The translations under genes were made by a program, and so were the position numbers. Source: Actinomycetota bacterium (lineage in GTDB: Bacteria > Actinomycetota > Geothermincolia > Geothermincolales > RBG-13-55-18). Taken from it: a stretch of DNA of 64,000 nucleotides. The notes below the pieces were generated by a model. The model made no database searches. It saw only the letters and a list, made by a program, of their open reading frames with translations, and was not told where the DNA came from. Shown one piece after another: positions 50,438 to 59,082 of the stretch; position 1 is the first letter of the stretch, and each line of letters starts with the position of its first letter. The stretch lies in the NCBI GenBank assembly GCA_040757835.1, contig JBFLWJ010000002.1:23144-87143 (forward strand), in the 5' to 3' direction.

Positions 50438-50878
50438 TCATTTTCGTTGCATACCTTTTAAGAGGGCCAGGAGCGCCATCTCGTACCCGTAACCCTTGAA
50501 GCCTGAGATCACGCCTTCCACCACGGGCGACACCACCGAGTTCGAGCGCCACGCCTCCCTGGCATAGATGTTGGTCAAATGCACCTCGATGGTGGGCACG
50601 TCAAGGGCCGCCATGGCGTCGCGAAGGGAGTAGCTGTAATGGGTAAGTGCGCCCGGGTTGATGATAAGCCCCTGGACGCGGCCGGGCAGACCCTGCAGGT
50701 GGTCGATTATGGCTCCCTCGTGGTTGCTCTGGAAGAACTCGACCTGCAGGCCCAGTTCATCAGCTTTCTCCTCGATGCTCTTCCTTATCTCCTCCCAGGT
50801 CGCGTAGCCGTAGATGCCGGGCTCCCGGTTGCCCAGCATATTCAGGTTTGGTCCGTTCACCACCGCTATCAAAGGCAT
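50438..50878 (-). CDS. aroQ: 3-Dehydroquinate dehydratase, type II
   Basis: A 146-residue type II enzyme of the shikimate pathway. The catalytic Tyr is in GPNLNMLGNREPGIYGYATW, the His in INPGALTHYSYSLRDA, and SNHEGAIIDHLQ and SNSVVSPVVEGVISGFKGYGY complete the family. It overlaps aroB by 10 nt. Last gene of the aroC-K-B-Q run. Confidence 0.96.
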   Translation of the reverse strand: MPLIAVVNGPNLNMLGNREPGIYGYATWEEIRKSIEEKADELGLQVEFFQSNHEGAIIDHLQGLPGRVQGLIINPGALTHYSYSLRDAMAALDVPTIEVHLTNIYAREAWRSNSVVSPVVEGVISGFKGYGYEMALLALLKGMQRK

Positions 50879-51987
50879 GGATCAGCCCTCCTCAAGGTAT
50901 CCAGGGTCTCGTCGACCGCCGCCTCCACCGCCCCCATATCCACCGCGTCCGCCAGGAAGGGGGCCTGCAGTCCCTCCAGCAGGACGAACCTTAGTTTCTC
51001 GCCCTTCTTCTTGTCGGCCCGCATGGCAGAGATGACGGCTTCACGCTCCGGGGCGATATCCCGTGCTCCGCCGCCAAGGATAGGCAGGAGTACCCGCCGG
51101 TGATACGCGCCTAGGCCCTCCCCGCTGAATCCCATGAGCTCAGCGAGGCGTGCCGCCATGAGCATCCCCACCGCCACTGCCTCGCCATGGCGCAGCGTCC
51201 CGTAACCGCATGCCGCCTCCAGGGCATGCCCGAAGGTATGGCCGTAATTGAGCATGGCCCTTTCCCCCCTGGTGTCGCGCTCGTCCGCCCCCACAACCCT
51301 GGCCTTGTGCCCGGCGCACGCCGCGATGACCTCGGTGATGTCGTCCTGCTCCCCCGGCAGGCCCTTCCAGCCCTCCAGCACCTTCAGCAGCCCCTGATCG
51401 TAGAGAAAACCATACTTCGCCACCTCCACCAGGCCACTCCGCAACTCCCTCTCGGGAAGGGTGCGCAGGAACGAGACATCGCTGTACACTCCCAGGGGCT
51501 GGTGGAAGGCCCCGACCATGTTCTTGGCCCCAGGCATGTCGACTCCGACTTTCCCCCCGATGGATGAGTCCACCATGGCCATGAGGGTCGTGGGCACCTG
51601 CAGGAAGGGCATGCCGCGCATGTAGGTCGCCGCCATGAAGCCGGCAAGGTCTCCGACCACACCTCCCCCGAAGGCGACGAGCAGGTCTTCCCTGTTCACG
51701 CCGGTGGCCAGGAGCGCGTTATAGCCGTCCTCGAGGGTCTTCAGGCTCTTGTTCTCCTCGCCCTGTGGAAAGAGGAAATGGCAGGGCCTGACCCTGCCGG
51801 CCTCTCCGCCTTGCAGGACGTCACGCAGCCTTCCACCGTACATCTCATATATATCGGGGTGGCTGACCAGCATGATCGTTCGGGGGCGCAGCCGCGCGAC
51901 ATCTTCGGCCAGCACACCTTCGACGACCCCCTGGCCTATGTGGACGGTGTATTCACCCGTGCCCGTCTTTACCTTTATCTCCGCCAT
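50869..51987 (-). CDS. aroB: 3-Dehydroquinate synthase
   Basis: A 372-residue NAD-using enzyme that makes 3-dehydroquinate from DAHP. It has GGGVVGDLAGFMAATYMRG (NAD/substrate loop), DSSIGGKVGVD, the zinc ligands Glu in RSGLVEVAKYGF, His in NYGHTFGHALE and the following His. Overlaps aroK at 51975-51987. Confidence 0.96.
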   Translation of the reverse strand: MAEIKVKTGTGEYTVHIGQGVVEGVLAEDVARLRPRTIMLVSHPDIYEMYGGRLRDVLQGGEAGRVRPCHFLFPQGEENKSLKTLEDGYNALLATGVNREDLLVAFGGGVVGDLAGFMAATYMRGMPFLQVPTTLMAMVDSSIGGKVGVDMPGAKNMVGAFHQPLGVYSDVSFLRTLPERELRSGLVEVAKYGFLYDQGLLKVLEGWKGLPGEQDDITEVIAACAGHKARVVGADERDTRGERAMLNYGHTFGHALEAACGYGTLRHGEAVAVGMLMAARLAELMGFSGEGLGAYHRRVLLPILGGGARDIAPEREAVISAMRADKKKGEKLRFVLLEGLQAPFLADAVDMGAVEAAVDETLDTLRRADPCL

Positions 51988-52526
51988 CGCTCCGCGATCT
52001 CCTCCGCTATCTCCTCCGGGCTGGCATCATCCGCCTCTATGACCTCGTGCGCCGCCGCCGCATATGCATGCGCCCGTTCCCTCATCAGCCTATCCACCCT
52101 CTCCTCCAGGTCGCTTCCCTCCAGGAGAGGCCTGCCGTGCTCCTCCCGCAGCCTCTGCAGCGCCGTGCGCCGCGATATCTCCAGGAGAAATACGCGACTG
52201 CGCTCTTGGAGCAGTTCCACATTGCCTTTCCGCAGCACCGCGCCGCCGCCGCACGAGATCACCTTCCCGCCCTCCCGTAATACGTCCTCGAGGGCTTTGC
52301 TCTCGAGATCCCTGAAACCCTCCTCGCCCACCGCCGCGAAGATATCCGCGACACTCATGCCCGCCCCCGCGCTGATGACCTCGTCCAGCTCCACGAAGCC
52401 CATCCCGAGCCTTGCGGCGAGCATCGGCCCCACCGTGCTCTTGCCGCTGCCCATGAAGCCTATGAGGGCGATGTTGCCGGCTCCATCCACCACCGGCACC
52501 GGGGACAGTGATTCCTCCGCTGCCAT
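51975..52526 (-). CDS. aroK: Shikimate kinase
   Basis: A 183-residue kinase. P-loop GFMGSGKSTVG, shikimate-binding Asp in ELDEVI and Arg in EEGFRDLES, CGGGAVLRKGN, and the lid Arg in GRPLLEGSD. The ATG at 52526 overlaps the aroC stop as ATGA; a longer frame upstream is non-coding. Confidence 0.95.
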   Translation of the reverse strand: MAAEESLSPVPVVDGAGNIALIGFMGSGKSTVGPMLAARLGMGFVELDEVISAGAGMSVADIFAAVGEEGFRDLESKALEDVLREGGKVISCGGGAVLRKGNVELLQERSRVFLLEISRRTALQRLREEHGRPLLEGSDLEERVDRLMRERAHAYAAAAHEVIEADDASPEEIAEEIAERWRR

Positions 52527-53683
52527 CAGAACCGTGACTGCCTTTCCACCATGGCCTGGTATCTCGTCGCTATCTCCTCCAGGCTGTCGCCCCCCGTCTT
52601 CTCCATGATCGCGTCCGCCAGCACGAAGGCCACGCAGGACTCCGCGATCACCGCCGCCGCCGCTACCGCGCATACGTCAGCTCTCTCCACCGCCGCACCA
52701 ACCACCTCCCTGGTGACTATATCCACGGAACGGAGGGGATTGGCCAGGGTTGGGATGGGCTTCATGGCTGCGCGTATCAGCAGGAGTTCGCCATTACTCA
52801 TTCCTCCCTCTATGCCTCCACCATGATTGGATGAGCGGTAAAAACCTCTTCCAGGGTCGTAGAGTATCTCGTCCGCCGCCCGCGAACCACGCATACGCGC
52901 CAGTTCGAAGCCATCACCGATCTCGACGCCCTTTACCGCCTGGATGCCCATGACCGCGGCCGCCAGGCGTGCGTCCAGGCGCCGGTCCCAGTGCACGTGG
53001 CTTCCTAGCCCGGCTGGAAGACCATGCACCACGACCTGGAACAACCCTCCGAGGGAGTCTCCGGATTCGCGGGCTTTGTCTACCTCTCTACGCATTTCAC
53101 GCGAGGCCTCCGCATCAAGACAACGCATATCGTCGCTGTCGGCCTCCCTCAGATCCTCAATGGAGGGGAAATCCGTGGAGGGCCCGACGCCGACTCCCCC
53201 GACCTCAAGCACGTGCGAGTAGACCTCTACGCCCAGCTCCTCCAATAGCCTTTTCGCCACGGACCCGGCGCAGACCCTGCCCACCGTCTCCCGCGCCGAC
53301 GCTCTCTCCAGGATGTCCCTGATGTCTCGCGTGCCGTATTTCAGGGCCCCCGCGAGGTCGGCATGGCCCGGCCTCGGCGCAGTAACCGCCTCGACCCTCA
53401 CCTCTCCCTCCACGGCCATTACCTCCCGCCACCCGTCGAACTCGGCGTTCAACACCAGCAGCGTTATTGGGCTTCCCAGGGTACGCCCCGCCCTTATGCC
53501 GCTTATCACCTCGACCCGGTCCTGCTCCAGTCCCATACGGGCGCCTCTGCCATAGCCGAGGCGCCTGCGTCCCAGCTCATCTTCTATATATGACGCCGTC
53601 AGCGGAAGACCTCCCGGCATTCCCTCGATAATGCATGCAATGCCCTTGCCGTGCGACTCTCCGGCGTCAAGATACCGCAACAT
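52526..53683 (-). CDS. aroC: Chorismate synthase
   Basis: A 385-residue FMN-dependent synthase finishing chorismate. The signatures are AGESHGKGIACIIEGMPGG, RPGHADLAGALKYGTRDIRDI, then ASARETVGRV, and SNHGGGIEGGMSNGE. It is the first gene of aroC-K-B-Q. The upstream pilus operon ends in a terminator 32 nt before it, so aroC needs its own promoter or readthrough. Confidence 0.96.
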   Translation of the reverse strand: MLRYLDAGESHGKGIACIIEGMPGGLPLTASYIEDELGRRRLGYGRGARMGLEQDRVEVISGIRAGRTLGSPITLLVLNAEFDGWREVMAVEGEVRVEAVTAPRPGHADLAGALKYGTRDIRDILERASARETVGRVCAGSVAKRLLEELGVEVYSHVLEVGGVGVGPSTDFPSIEDLREADSDDMRCLDAEASREMRREVDKARESGDSLGGLFQVVVHGLPAGLGSHVHWDRRLDARLAAAVMGIQAVKGVEIGDGFELARMRGSRAADEILYDPGRGFYRSSNHGGGIEGGMSNGELLLIRAAMKPIPTLANPLRSVDIVTREVVGAAVERADVCAVAAAAVIAESCVAFVLADAIMEKTGGDSLEEIATRYQAMVERQSRF

Positions 53684-53714
53684 CCGCTCATCATCTCCTT
53701 AGGCGTCATATAAA

Positions 53715-53741
53715 GAAAAAGGGGCGGCTTCTCGCCGCCCC
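53715..53741 (-). terminator. Intrinsic terminator ending the pilM-N-O operon
   Basis: An 8-bp GC stem (GGGGCGGC / GCCGCCCC, 53721-53728 and 53734-53741), a 5-nt loop, then TTTTT on the minus strand. It lies between the 53760 gene and aroC. Confidence 0.88.
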
Positions 53742-53759
53742 CCTCAACCCTCCAACCTT

Positions 53760-54512
53760 CTAGATCTTCCTCAGCTGGTTCACTTTCAGCTCGTAGGTCT
53801 CGTCTCCGCACAGCAGGATAACCGTCTCGTTGTCGACGACCTCCTGCAGCCGGAAGACCTCGGCGAAATCACTTCCAGCCTTCAGCTTATCATAGGCCTG
53901 GTCATTTACCTTGATGTCCACGTACCTAATGCCCCTTATCTCGTAGATCGACTGCACCAGTACGACCCTCTGGGGCACGCTGGTCGTCACCGGTAGGCTA
54001 CCGGTAGGTGTCGAGGTGGCCGGCGCGCCGGTGGTCGGCTGTTCCGCGGCCTCGTAGTCGGGAAACCCCAGCATCTGCCATTCCTTGCTCGACAGGGACC
54101 CCTCCGAGTTCCTCAGGTCTCCCACTTCTCCGATGAGCGGGTAGAAGGGGTCGTTGAGCACCCAGACCTCCACGTACGGTATCTCGCCCATCTGCTGGTC
54201 CATCTCCTCCATGTGGATCTGGAACTTCTGCTCCACCACCCGGGACGCCAGTCCCTCGGAATCCACGTCAACCTCTGTATCCTCGGGAAGCATGGCCTGG
54301 GACAGCATGGTATCGTCGCGGCCCCGCGCCCCCGGCGTTGCCGCCATCACCAGTACGGCCAGGATGACCACGGCCAGCACCATTCCCATGAGCAGGTGGA
54401 TGCGCTCCCTGGATACATCCCTCGCGGCATCTTCCCCGGCCTTCTTGTCATGCCTACGTATCACCGCTGTCTCCCTGTCTTCCGTCCACCGCTTATCACT
54501 CATCATCCTCAC
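53760..54512 (-). CDS. Pilus-operon membrane protein in the pilP position
   Basis: A 250-residue protein with a short charged cytoplasmic part, one membrane span (LLMGMVLAVVILAVLVMA, about 40-57), a Thr/Pro-rich linker (PTTGAPATSTPTGSLPVTTS) and a small C-terminal beta domain. It is the last gene after pilM-N-O, where PilP sits in other systems. I see no lipobox or PilP signature, so homology is not claimed; an alignment-complex accessory is a positional inference. Confidence 0.6.
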   Translation of the reverse strand: MRMMSDKRWTEDRETAVIRRHDKKAGEDAARDVSRERIHLLMGMVLAVVILAVLVMAATPGARGRDDTMLSQAMLPEDTEVDVDSEGLASRVVEQKFQIHMEEMDQQMGEIPYVEVWVLNDPFYPLIGEVGDLRNSEGSLSSKEWQMLGFPDYEAAEQPTTGAPATSTPTGSLPVTTSVPQRVVLVQSIYEIRGIRYVDIKVNDQAYDKLKAGSDFAEVFRLQEVVDNETVILLCGDETYELKVNQLRKI

Positions 54513-54524
54513 CCACCTCTCATC

Positions 54525-55100
54525 CTAGGAGGGTGCCGTGACCAGGTTCTCGATCCCCTGGGGTGTGGTGAAAAACGCCCTGAAACGCATGGTTATCAGC
54601 AGATAGGGCAGACCGTCGTCGCTGGGCAGCACGTCCAGGTAGATAACCTTGAACGACCTGGGTAGCCTCTCGATATGGTTGAAGAACTCCACCAGGTTGA
54701 AGTAACGTCCCTGGAATATGGCCTCGCATGTGACGGTATAGAAACTTCCCGAAGAGACGGGCAGTTCCGGGGTGATGGCGAAGAAATCGAGCCCCGACTC
54801 CTCCGCCGCGTGGTCCATCTGCTGGATGATGTCCGCGAGCTCCACGTTCTCGGGGATGCGCTCCTTGAGCACGTCGATCTGCCGGGTGAACTGCTCCGGG
54901 TCCTTTTCATACTGCCTGAGCTGGTTCAAGCGGTTCTGCTCGAACTGGATGCTCTGCTCCGTCTTGGTGATCTCCTCGTCCACGTCTGAGACCTTGTTCT
55001 TCTGGGGAAAGACGATGAGGAAGAGCGCCAGGACCAGGATGATGATGCAGACAAGTGCGCCAACGAGCAACCACAGGCCAGAACTTGCCCTGATCTTCAT
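54525..55100 (-). CDS. pilO: PilO-like type IV pilus assembly protein
   Basis: A 191-residue inner-membrane protein: one span (LWLLVGALVCIIILVLALFL, about 9-28), a coiled coil (about 38-85), and a ferredoxin-like fold (FFNHIERLPRSFKVIYLDVL). The ATG at 55100 overlaps the pilN stop (ATGA) with GGGAGGTG upstream. PilO pairs with PilN in the alignment complex. Confidence 0.88.
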   Translation of the reverse strand: MKIRASSGLWLLVGALVCIIILVLALFLIVFPQKNKVSDVDEEITKTEQSIQFEQNRLNQLRQYEKDPEQFTRQIDVLKERIPENVELADIIQQMDHAAEESGLDFFAITPELPVSSGSFYTVTCEAIFQGRYFNLVEFFNHIERLPRSFKVIYLDVLPSDDGLPYLLITMRFRAFFTTPQGIENLVTAPS

Positions 55101-55954
55101 CACTGCCCACCTCCCGTCTCCCCCGCTGGCGTCGTGGCGGCTGCCTCTTCCGGCCCGCTCTGCCAGATGGCCTGCTCGGGGTTCCACCTGGCGTCTATGA
55201 TGAAACTGATGCCCCAGTCCGTGTAGTCGGCTTCCTCGGGCGCACCGCTCTCCGGGTTCGTCACGATCCTCGTCTCGCTGATGGACGCCTGGGTAGAGGT
55301 CTCTATCCAGAGGTCGGTCCACTCCTCCATGTTGTGGAGCCTTACGAAGAACTCCGCCACCTTGGGATGCCCGCGGAAATAGTAGTAGTACGGGTACGCG
55401 TCGAGGAACCCCTTGGCCTTGAAGTCGCTGGCCCGGGGGAGCCACGTCTGGATGCACAGCCATGCCGGCGTCGCATAGCCCTCGATCTGTATCGCCGCCC
55501 CCGTGGCCACCGTCTCGCTACCTGCGGGCGCGGCGCCCGCGATGGTCTCCAGGGGCTGGGCGTCGATCAGGAGATGTGTCAGCCAGATCGCGGGGGCCCT
55601 AGGGTTTGACGCGGTCGCAAGTCCCTCGGGGACATACATGGCAAGGTCGTTCAGCATCTGGGCCCAGGCTACCCTGCCGGTGTTCGCCTGCATATATAGG
55701 TCCTCAAGGGCTTTCAGCTCGCTCTGCTGTTCCTCGTACTTCTGTATGGGCTGCGTCTGCTTCTGCAGGTCAGAAAGCTCCTGCTCCTTCTGGTCTAGGG
55801 TGTCCTGTTTTCCGGATTTCTGCGCGCTGAAGAGCAGGAACAGCCCGACGATGATCACCACGGTAATCACGCCCATGAGGATGAACCACGGAGCCAGGCG
55901 GGGCCGTTCCGCTTTCTCCCTTATCTCGGGTGGTAAGAGGTTTATCCTGGTCAT
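55100..55954 (-). CDS. pilN: PilN-like type IV pilus assembly protein
   Basis: A 284-residue protein starting MTRINLLPPEIREK, the conserved PilN peptide that docks on PilM. A single span (FILMGVITVVIIVGLFLLF) and coiled coil follow, then a large extracytoplasmic part that is longer than usual, containing aromatic-rich AYPYYYYFRGHPKVAEFF. Overlaps pilM by 4 nt. Confidence 0.9.
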   Translation of the reverse strand: MTRINLLPPEIREKAERPRLAPWFILMGVITVVIIVGLFLLFSAQKSGKQDTLDQKEQELSDLQKQTQPIQKYEEQQSELKALEDLYMQANTGRVAWAQMLNDLAMYVPEGLATASNPRAPAIWLTHLLIDAQPLETIAGAAPAGSETVATGAAIQIEGYATPAWLCIQTWLPRASDFKAKGFLDAYPYYYYFRGHPKVAEFFVRLHNMEEWTDLWIETSTQASISETRIVTNPESGAPEEADYTDWGISFIIDARWNPEQAIWQSGPEEAAATTPAGETGGGQ

Positions 55955-57012
55955 TCCACGACCTCCCGAAGCGCCAGTCCGACACTGACCGCTACAGACG
56001 GCTCGATCTCGGCCAGTTCCTCAGCGGTATATGGGAGCCTTCCCAACTGCAGGTTCTGCAAAGGTTTCCCGATCTCCAGCGGCAATCTCAAGCCTTTCCC
56101 CATCTCCTGCATGAGGTTGATGGTAACAGAACCGCTGCCGGTGAGGACCACCTTGCTGAAGGCCCTCTCCTGGGTCTGGGCGATGTAATAATCTATGGAC
56201 CGCCTGATCTCGCCCACGAAGTTGAATATCTCCTGCTGCAGCACCTTGTCCGCCTCTTCGTTCACCAGCTTGCCGCGCCTCAGTGCGTCGGCTTCCTCCC
56301 ACTCCATGTCCAGGCGGTTCACGATGGCACGCACGAAATCGTCTCCTCCCCGCAGTAGGAACCTCGCGAAGCGCGGCACGTTGTCCTTGAGGATGGTTAT
56401 GTTAGTCATTCCCGCCCCCACGTTTATCAGGCAAACGGCCTCGTTTTCCTCGTAGCCGGCCTGCAATACCGCCAGCGGGATTAGCGAGCGCGGGATCGCG
56501 AAGGCCTTGAGGTCTATGGCCGCAAGCCCCAACCCCGCCGCCTTGAGCACTTCGATGAAACTCTGGATCATATCCTTGTGGGCGGCCACCAGCAGCACGG
56601 TGAGCATGCGCTCCTCGTCGGCGGTCATGAACTCCTCGATGATATCGAAGTCCAGGATGGCATCCTCGATGGGTATGGGTATGAACTCCTGCACCTGGAA
56701 GCGGAGGGCGCTGTCCAGTTCATCTTTCTCCATATAAGGCAGCTCTATGGGGCGCACGATCACCCTCTGGTTCGCGATTCCCAGAGTGACCGCCTTCTCC
56801 TTGATGCCGGTGATCCCCCACAGCTCCTTCAGGGACTCGGCCAGAGTCACGCCGTCCTCAACCTCTCCATCCCTGATGACCCCGTCGGGGATGTGGACGA
56901 TGCCCAGGTTCGAAAGAACTGGCTCGCCCCGTCCGACGGACACCTCGGCGACTTTTATGGAATTCGTGCTGATATCCAATCCCAGCGATAATGCGGCTTT
57001 TTTCGGACTCAT
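55951..57012 (-). CDS. pilM: PilM-like type IV pilus ATPase-fold protein
   Basis: A 353-residue actin-like protein. LGLDISTNSIKVAEV begins the fold; CLINVGAGMTNITILKDN and VVLTGSGSVTINLMQEMG are the phosphate-2 and adenosine loops. It recruits PilN/PilO in the inner membrane. It begins 20 nt after a small HTH gene. Confidence 0.92.
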   Translation of the reverse strand: MSPKKAALSLGLDISTNSIKVAEVSVGRGEPVLSNLGIVHIPDGVIRDGEVEDGVTLAESLKELWGITGIKEKAVTLGIANQRVIVRPIELPYMEKDELDSALRFQVQEFIPIPIEDAILDFDIIEEFMTADEERMLTVLLVAAHKDMIQSFIEVLKAAGLGLAAIDLKAFAIPRSLIPLAVLQAGYEENEAVCLINVGAGMTNITILKDNVPRFARFLLRGGDDFVRAIVNRLDMEWEEADALRRGKLVNEEADKVLQQEIFNFVGEIRRSIDYYIAQTQERAFSKVVLTGSGSVTINLMQEMGKGLRLPLEIGKPLQNLQLGRLPYTAEELAEIEPSVAVSVGLALREVVE

Positions 57013-57032
57013 CTCAACCCCCGATCCAGCCT

Positions 57033-57221
57033 CTACCTTTGCGTCCCCTTGGTCAGGTAGTCGTTTACGTCGCTCTCCTTGATGCGATAGTTCTTGCCCA
57101 CTCTAATGGCCGGAATCTGCCCGCTCTTGACGAGACGATACACGGTCATGTTGGATACCCTCAAGATATTGGCGACTTCGTTGACCGTCAACAACTTGTT
57201 GCTGAACCTGTCCCCTAACAC
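57033..57221 (-). CDS. Small helix-turn-helix (excisionase/MerR-like) protein
   Basis: A 62-residue protein almost entirely one DNA-binding domain: LLTVNEVANILRVSNMTVYRL (helix-turn-helix), then VKSGQIPAIRVGKNYRIKES (wing). It is of the excisionase-like class now found as host regulators as well as in phages. Being the first gene of the pilM-N-O operon with no integrase nearby, it is probably a local regulator. A palindrome overlies the predicted transcript start upstream. Confidence 0.88.
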   Translation of the reverse strand: MLGDRFSNKLLTVNEVANILRVSNMTVYRLVKSGQIPAIRVGKNYRIKESDVNDYLTKGTQR

Positions 57222-57330
57222 CGATCCTCCAGTCAGCGATTGCCCTGCAAGACTTGACCCTCGTTAACAATACTCAACTTCATGGGTCAATATAATTCAT
57301 CGCCAACATCCTCAACCAACTTTAGCATCA

Positions 57331-57357
57331 TTTGAATATATGCACACTCTATTCAAA
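57331..57357. promoter_or_regulatory. Inverted repeat at the pilM operon start point, candidate operator
   Basis: TTTGAATA (57331-57338) and TATTCAAA (57350-57357) form a perfect 8-bp inverted repeat with an 11-nt spacer. It lies directly downstream of the predicted -10 box, where bound protein would block transcription. Confidence 0.45.
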
Positions 57358-57358
57358 T

Positions 57359-57386
57359 TCTATATTTTATCAAATTTAGCTGTCAA
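57359..57386 (-). promoter_or_regulatory. Promoter of the HTH-pilM-N-O operon
   Basis: TTGACA (57381-57386 on the minus strand) and TATAGA (57359-57364) are separated by 16 nt in a markedly AT-rich stretch. The predicted start is near 57352, within the inverted repeat. Confidence 0.55.
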
Positions 57387-57595
57387 TAATATACTTTATC
57401 AACAGCCATGGGTTCGGTCCAGGCAAAACCCCGGTCAAGGACACAGCATCGCATCACTCCTTTCGTTGGGTGAGCTTTTTTTGTGAGCCGTCTGATAGAA
57501 CGGGCGCGGCATCTCCGCCAAGCCCTTTCTTCAATAAACAGTCCGTCTTATCGCCGTATCGGCACCTGCGTCGCCCCTGCGAGCAACAGCCCCGC
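57387..57595. other. Non-coding gap between pilC and the HTH gene promoter
   Basis: This completes a 374-bp gene-free stretch (57222-57595). Visible are GTGAGC direct repeats around a T-run (57470-57488) and a small GCCG-TAT-CGGC hairpin. I see no reading frame, RNA gene or clear riboswitch. Confidence 0.4.
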
Positions 57596-58819
57596 CTACT
57601 GGCTCGAGAACTGGCTGATCATCGAGAAAATAGGCATGTAGAGCGCGATGACGATGGTCCCCACGATAATCCCCAGGAAAACGATCATCATCGGCTCCAG
57701 CAGGGAGGTCAGGGCCTCTACAGTCGCCGAGATCTCGGAGTCGTAGAAGTCCGAGACCTTGTTGAGCATCGTATCCAGTGCGCCCGTCTCCTCCCCGATG
57801 GCGAGCATCTGCGTCACCATGGGGGGGAAGAGATCGCTCTGTCCCAGGGGACGGGCGATGGAGTCACCTTCCTTTACTCCCGCCCTCACGTTGTCCACCG
57901 CCTCCGCAACCAGGACGTTCCCAACGGTCTTGGAGGTTATCTCCAGCGCCTGCAGGATGGGGACGCCACTGGCCACCAGGGTCCCCAGGGTCCTGGAGAA
58001 ACGCGAGAGCGCCATCTTGTGAAAGAGGACGCCGAATACCGGCAGTTTGAGCTTGAGGGTGTCGAGCTTCCTGCGGCCGTTCGGTGTCTTCAGCCATCGG
58101 CGCATGAATACGAAGCCGACTACCAGCGCGATTATCAGCAGGACACCCTTCCAGCTAACCAGGAAATGGCTGATGCTCATGATGATCTTGGTTAGGAAGG
58201 GGAGGGAGGCGCCCATGTCAGAGAACATCTTCTCGAAGACCGGCACCACGAAGACCAGCATGATCACCAGCAGGATTACCGATATCCCCAGCATGGCTAT
58301 GGGATAGGTCAACGCAGACTTTATGCGGCGGCGGATCTCGTCTTCGCTCTCGAGGGTGGTCGCGATGCGCAGCAGCACGTCGTCGAGTACGCCTCCGATC
58401 TCTCCCGCCTTCACCATGCTGGAATAGAGTTCCTTGAAGGTGTCCGGGTGCTTGGCCAGGGCCTCGGAGAGGGAGCGGCCCATCTCCACCTCGTGCTGGA
58501 CGTCCGAGATGACCTCGGTGAGCACCGGGCTCTCGGTCTGCTCGGAGAGGATGTTCAGGCACTTCACCAGGGGCAGGCCGGCATTGATCATGGTCGCGAA
58601 CTGGCGCGTGAACACCGTGAGGTCCTTGCCCTTGACCTTGGGTTTGAAGATATGGAGTTCTTTCTTCCTAAGGGAGACCTTCTCCTCTTCCACCCCGATG
58701 ACGAAATACCCCATCTCCCGCAGCCGCTGCGATACCGAGGTCTCGTTATCGGCCTCGAGCTTGCCGGAGATGATCTTCCCCTGCCGGTCTCTCACCCGGT
58801 AGGAATAGGTTTGGGCCAC
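57596..58819 (-). CDS. pilC: Type IV pilus inner-membrane platform protein PilC
   Basis: A 407-residue GspF-family protein. It has cytoplasmic helical repeats (FTRQFATMINAGLPLVKCLN and the second copy FSRTLGTLVASGVPILQALE) and three membrane segments (SVILLVIMLVFVVPVFEKM; VLLIIALVVGFVFM; LGIIVGTIVIALYMPIFSMI). It turns or anchors the pilus base, driven by PilB/PilT. The start is GTG at 58819 with AAGGAGAGG upstream; a longer frame to 58915 lacks conservation. The gap to pilT (263 bp) holds only a small hairpin at 58925-58942. Confidence 0.94.
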   Translation of the reverse strand: MAQTYSYRVRDRQGKIISGKLEADNETSVSQRLREMGYFVIGVEEEKVSLRKKELHIFKPKVKGKDLTVFTRQFATMINAGLPLVKCLNILSEQTESPVLTEVISDVQHEVEMGRSLSEALAKHPDTFKELYSSMVKAGEIGGVLDDVLLRIATTLESEDEIRRRIKSALTYPIAMLGISVILLVIMLVFVVPVFEKMFSDMGASLPFLTKIIMSISHFLVSWKGVLLIIALVVGFVFMRRWLKTPNGRRKLDTLKLKLPVFGVLFHKMALSRFSRTLGTLVASGVPILQALEITSKTVGNVLVAEAVDNVRAGVKEGDSIARPLGQSDLFPPMVTQMLAIGEETGALDTMLNKVSDFYDSEISATVEALTSLLEPMMIVFLGIIVGTIVIALYMPIFSMISQFSSQ

Positions 58820-59082
58820 CGCTACCTCTCCTTTTCTCGACGCCACCCGATCATGAAGGGTCCCTTCCGTCTGGGCCGTTGTTTGTGCGCCGGTATTGAC
58901 TGCCAGTCTCTGCAAAGGTCTACGGCACCGTGCCTACGGTGCTCTATTTAGTATCGTGCCGCGCGTGCTATTCCTTTATCTCGATTTCCCCAGGCTCTTC
59001 TATGAGATTCTTTGTCCTGGCCATAAAACCCTCTTATCCATCAAGCAAGTACGATTGCAGGAACATCTCTCTGCAGGGCTGG

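Noticed and set aside
57387-57595. Possible c-di-GMP or other riboswitch before the pil operon
   Set aside because: The conserved core of known c-di-GMP riboswitches could not be found; only small hairpins are present.
58925-58942. Hairpin GCACCGT/ACGGTGC between pilT and pilC
   Set aside because: Short stem without a T-run on either strand; no role can be assigned.
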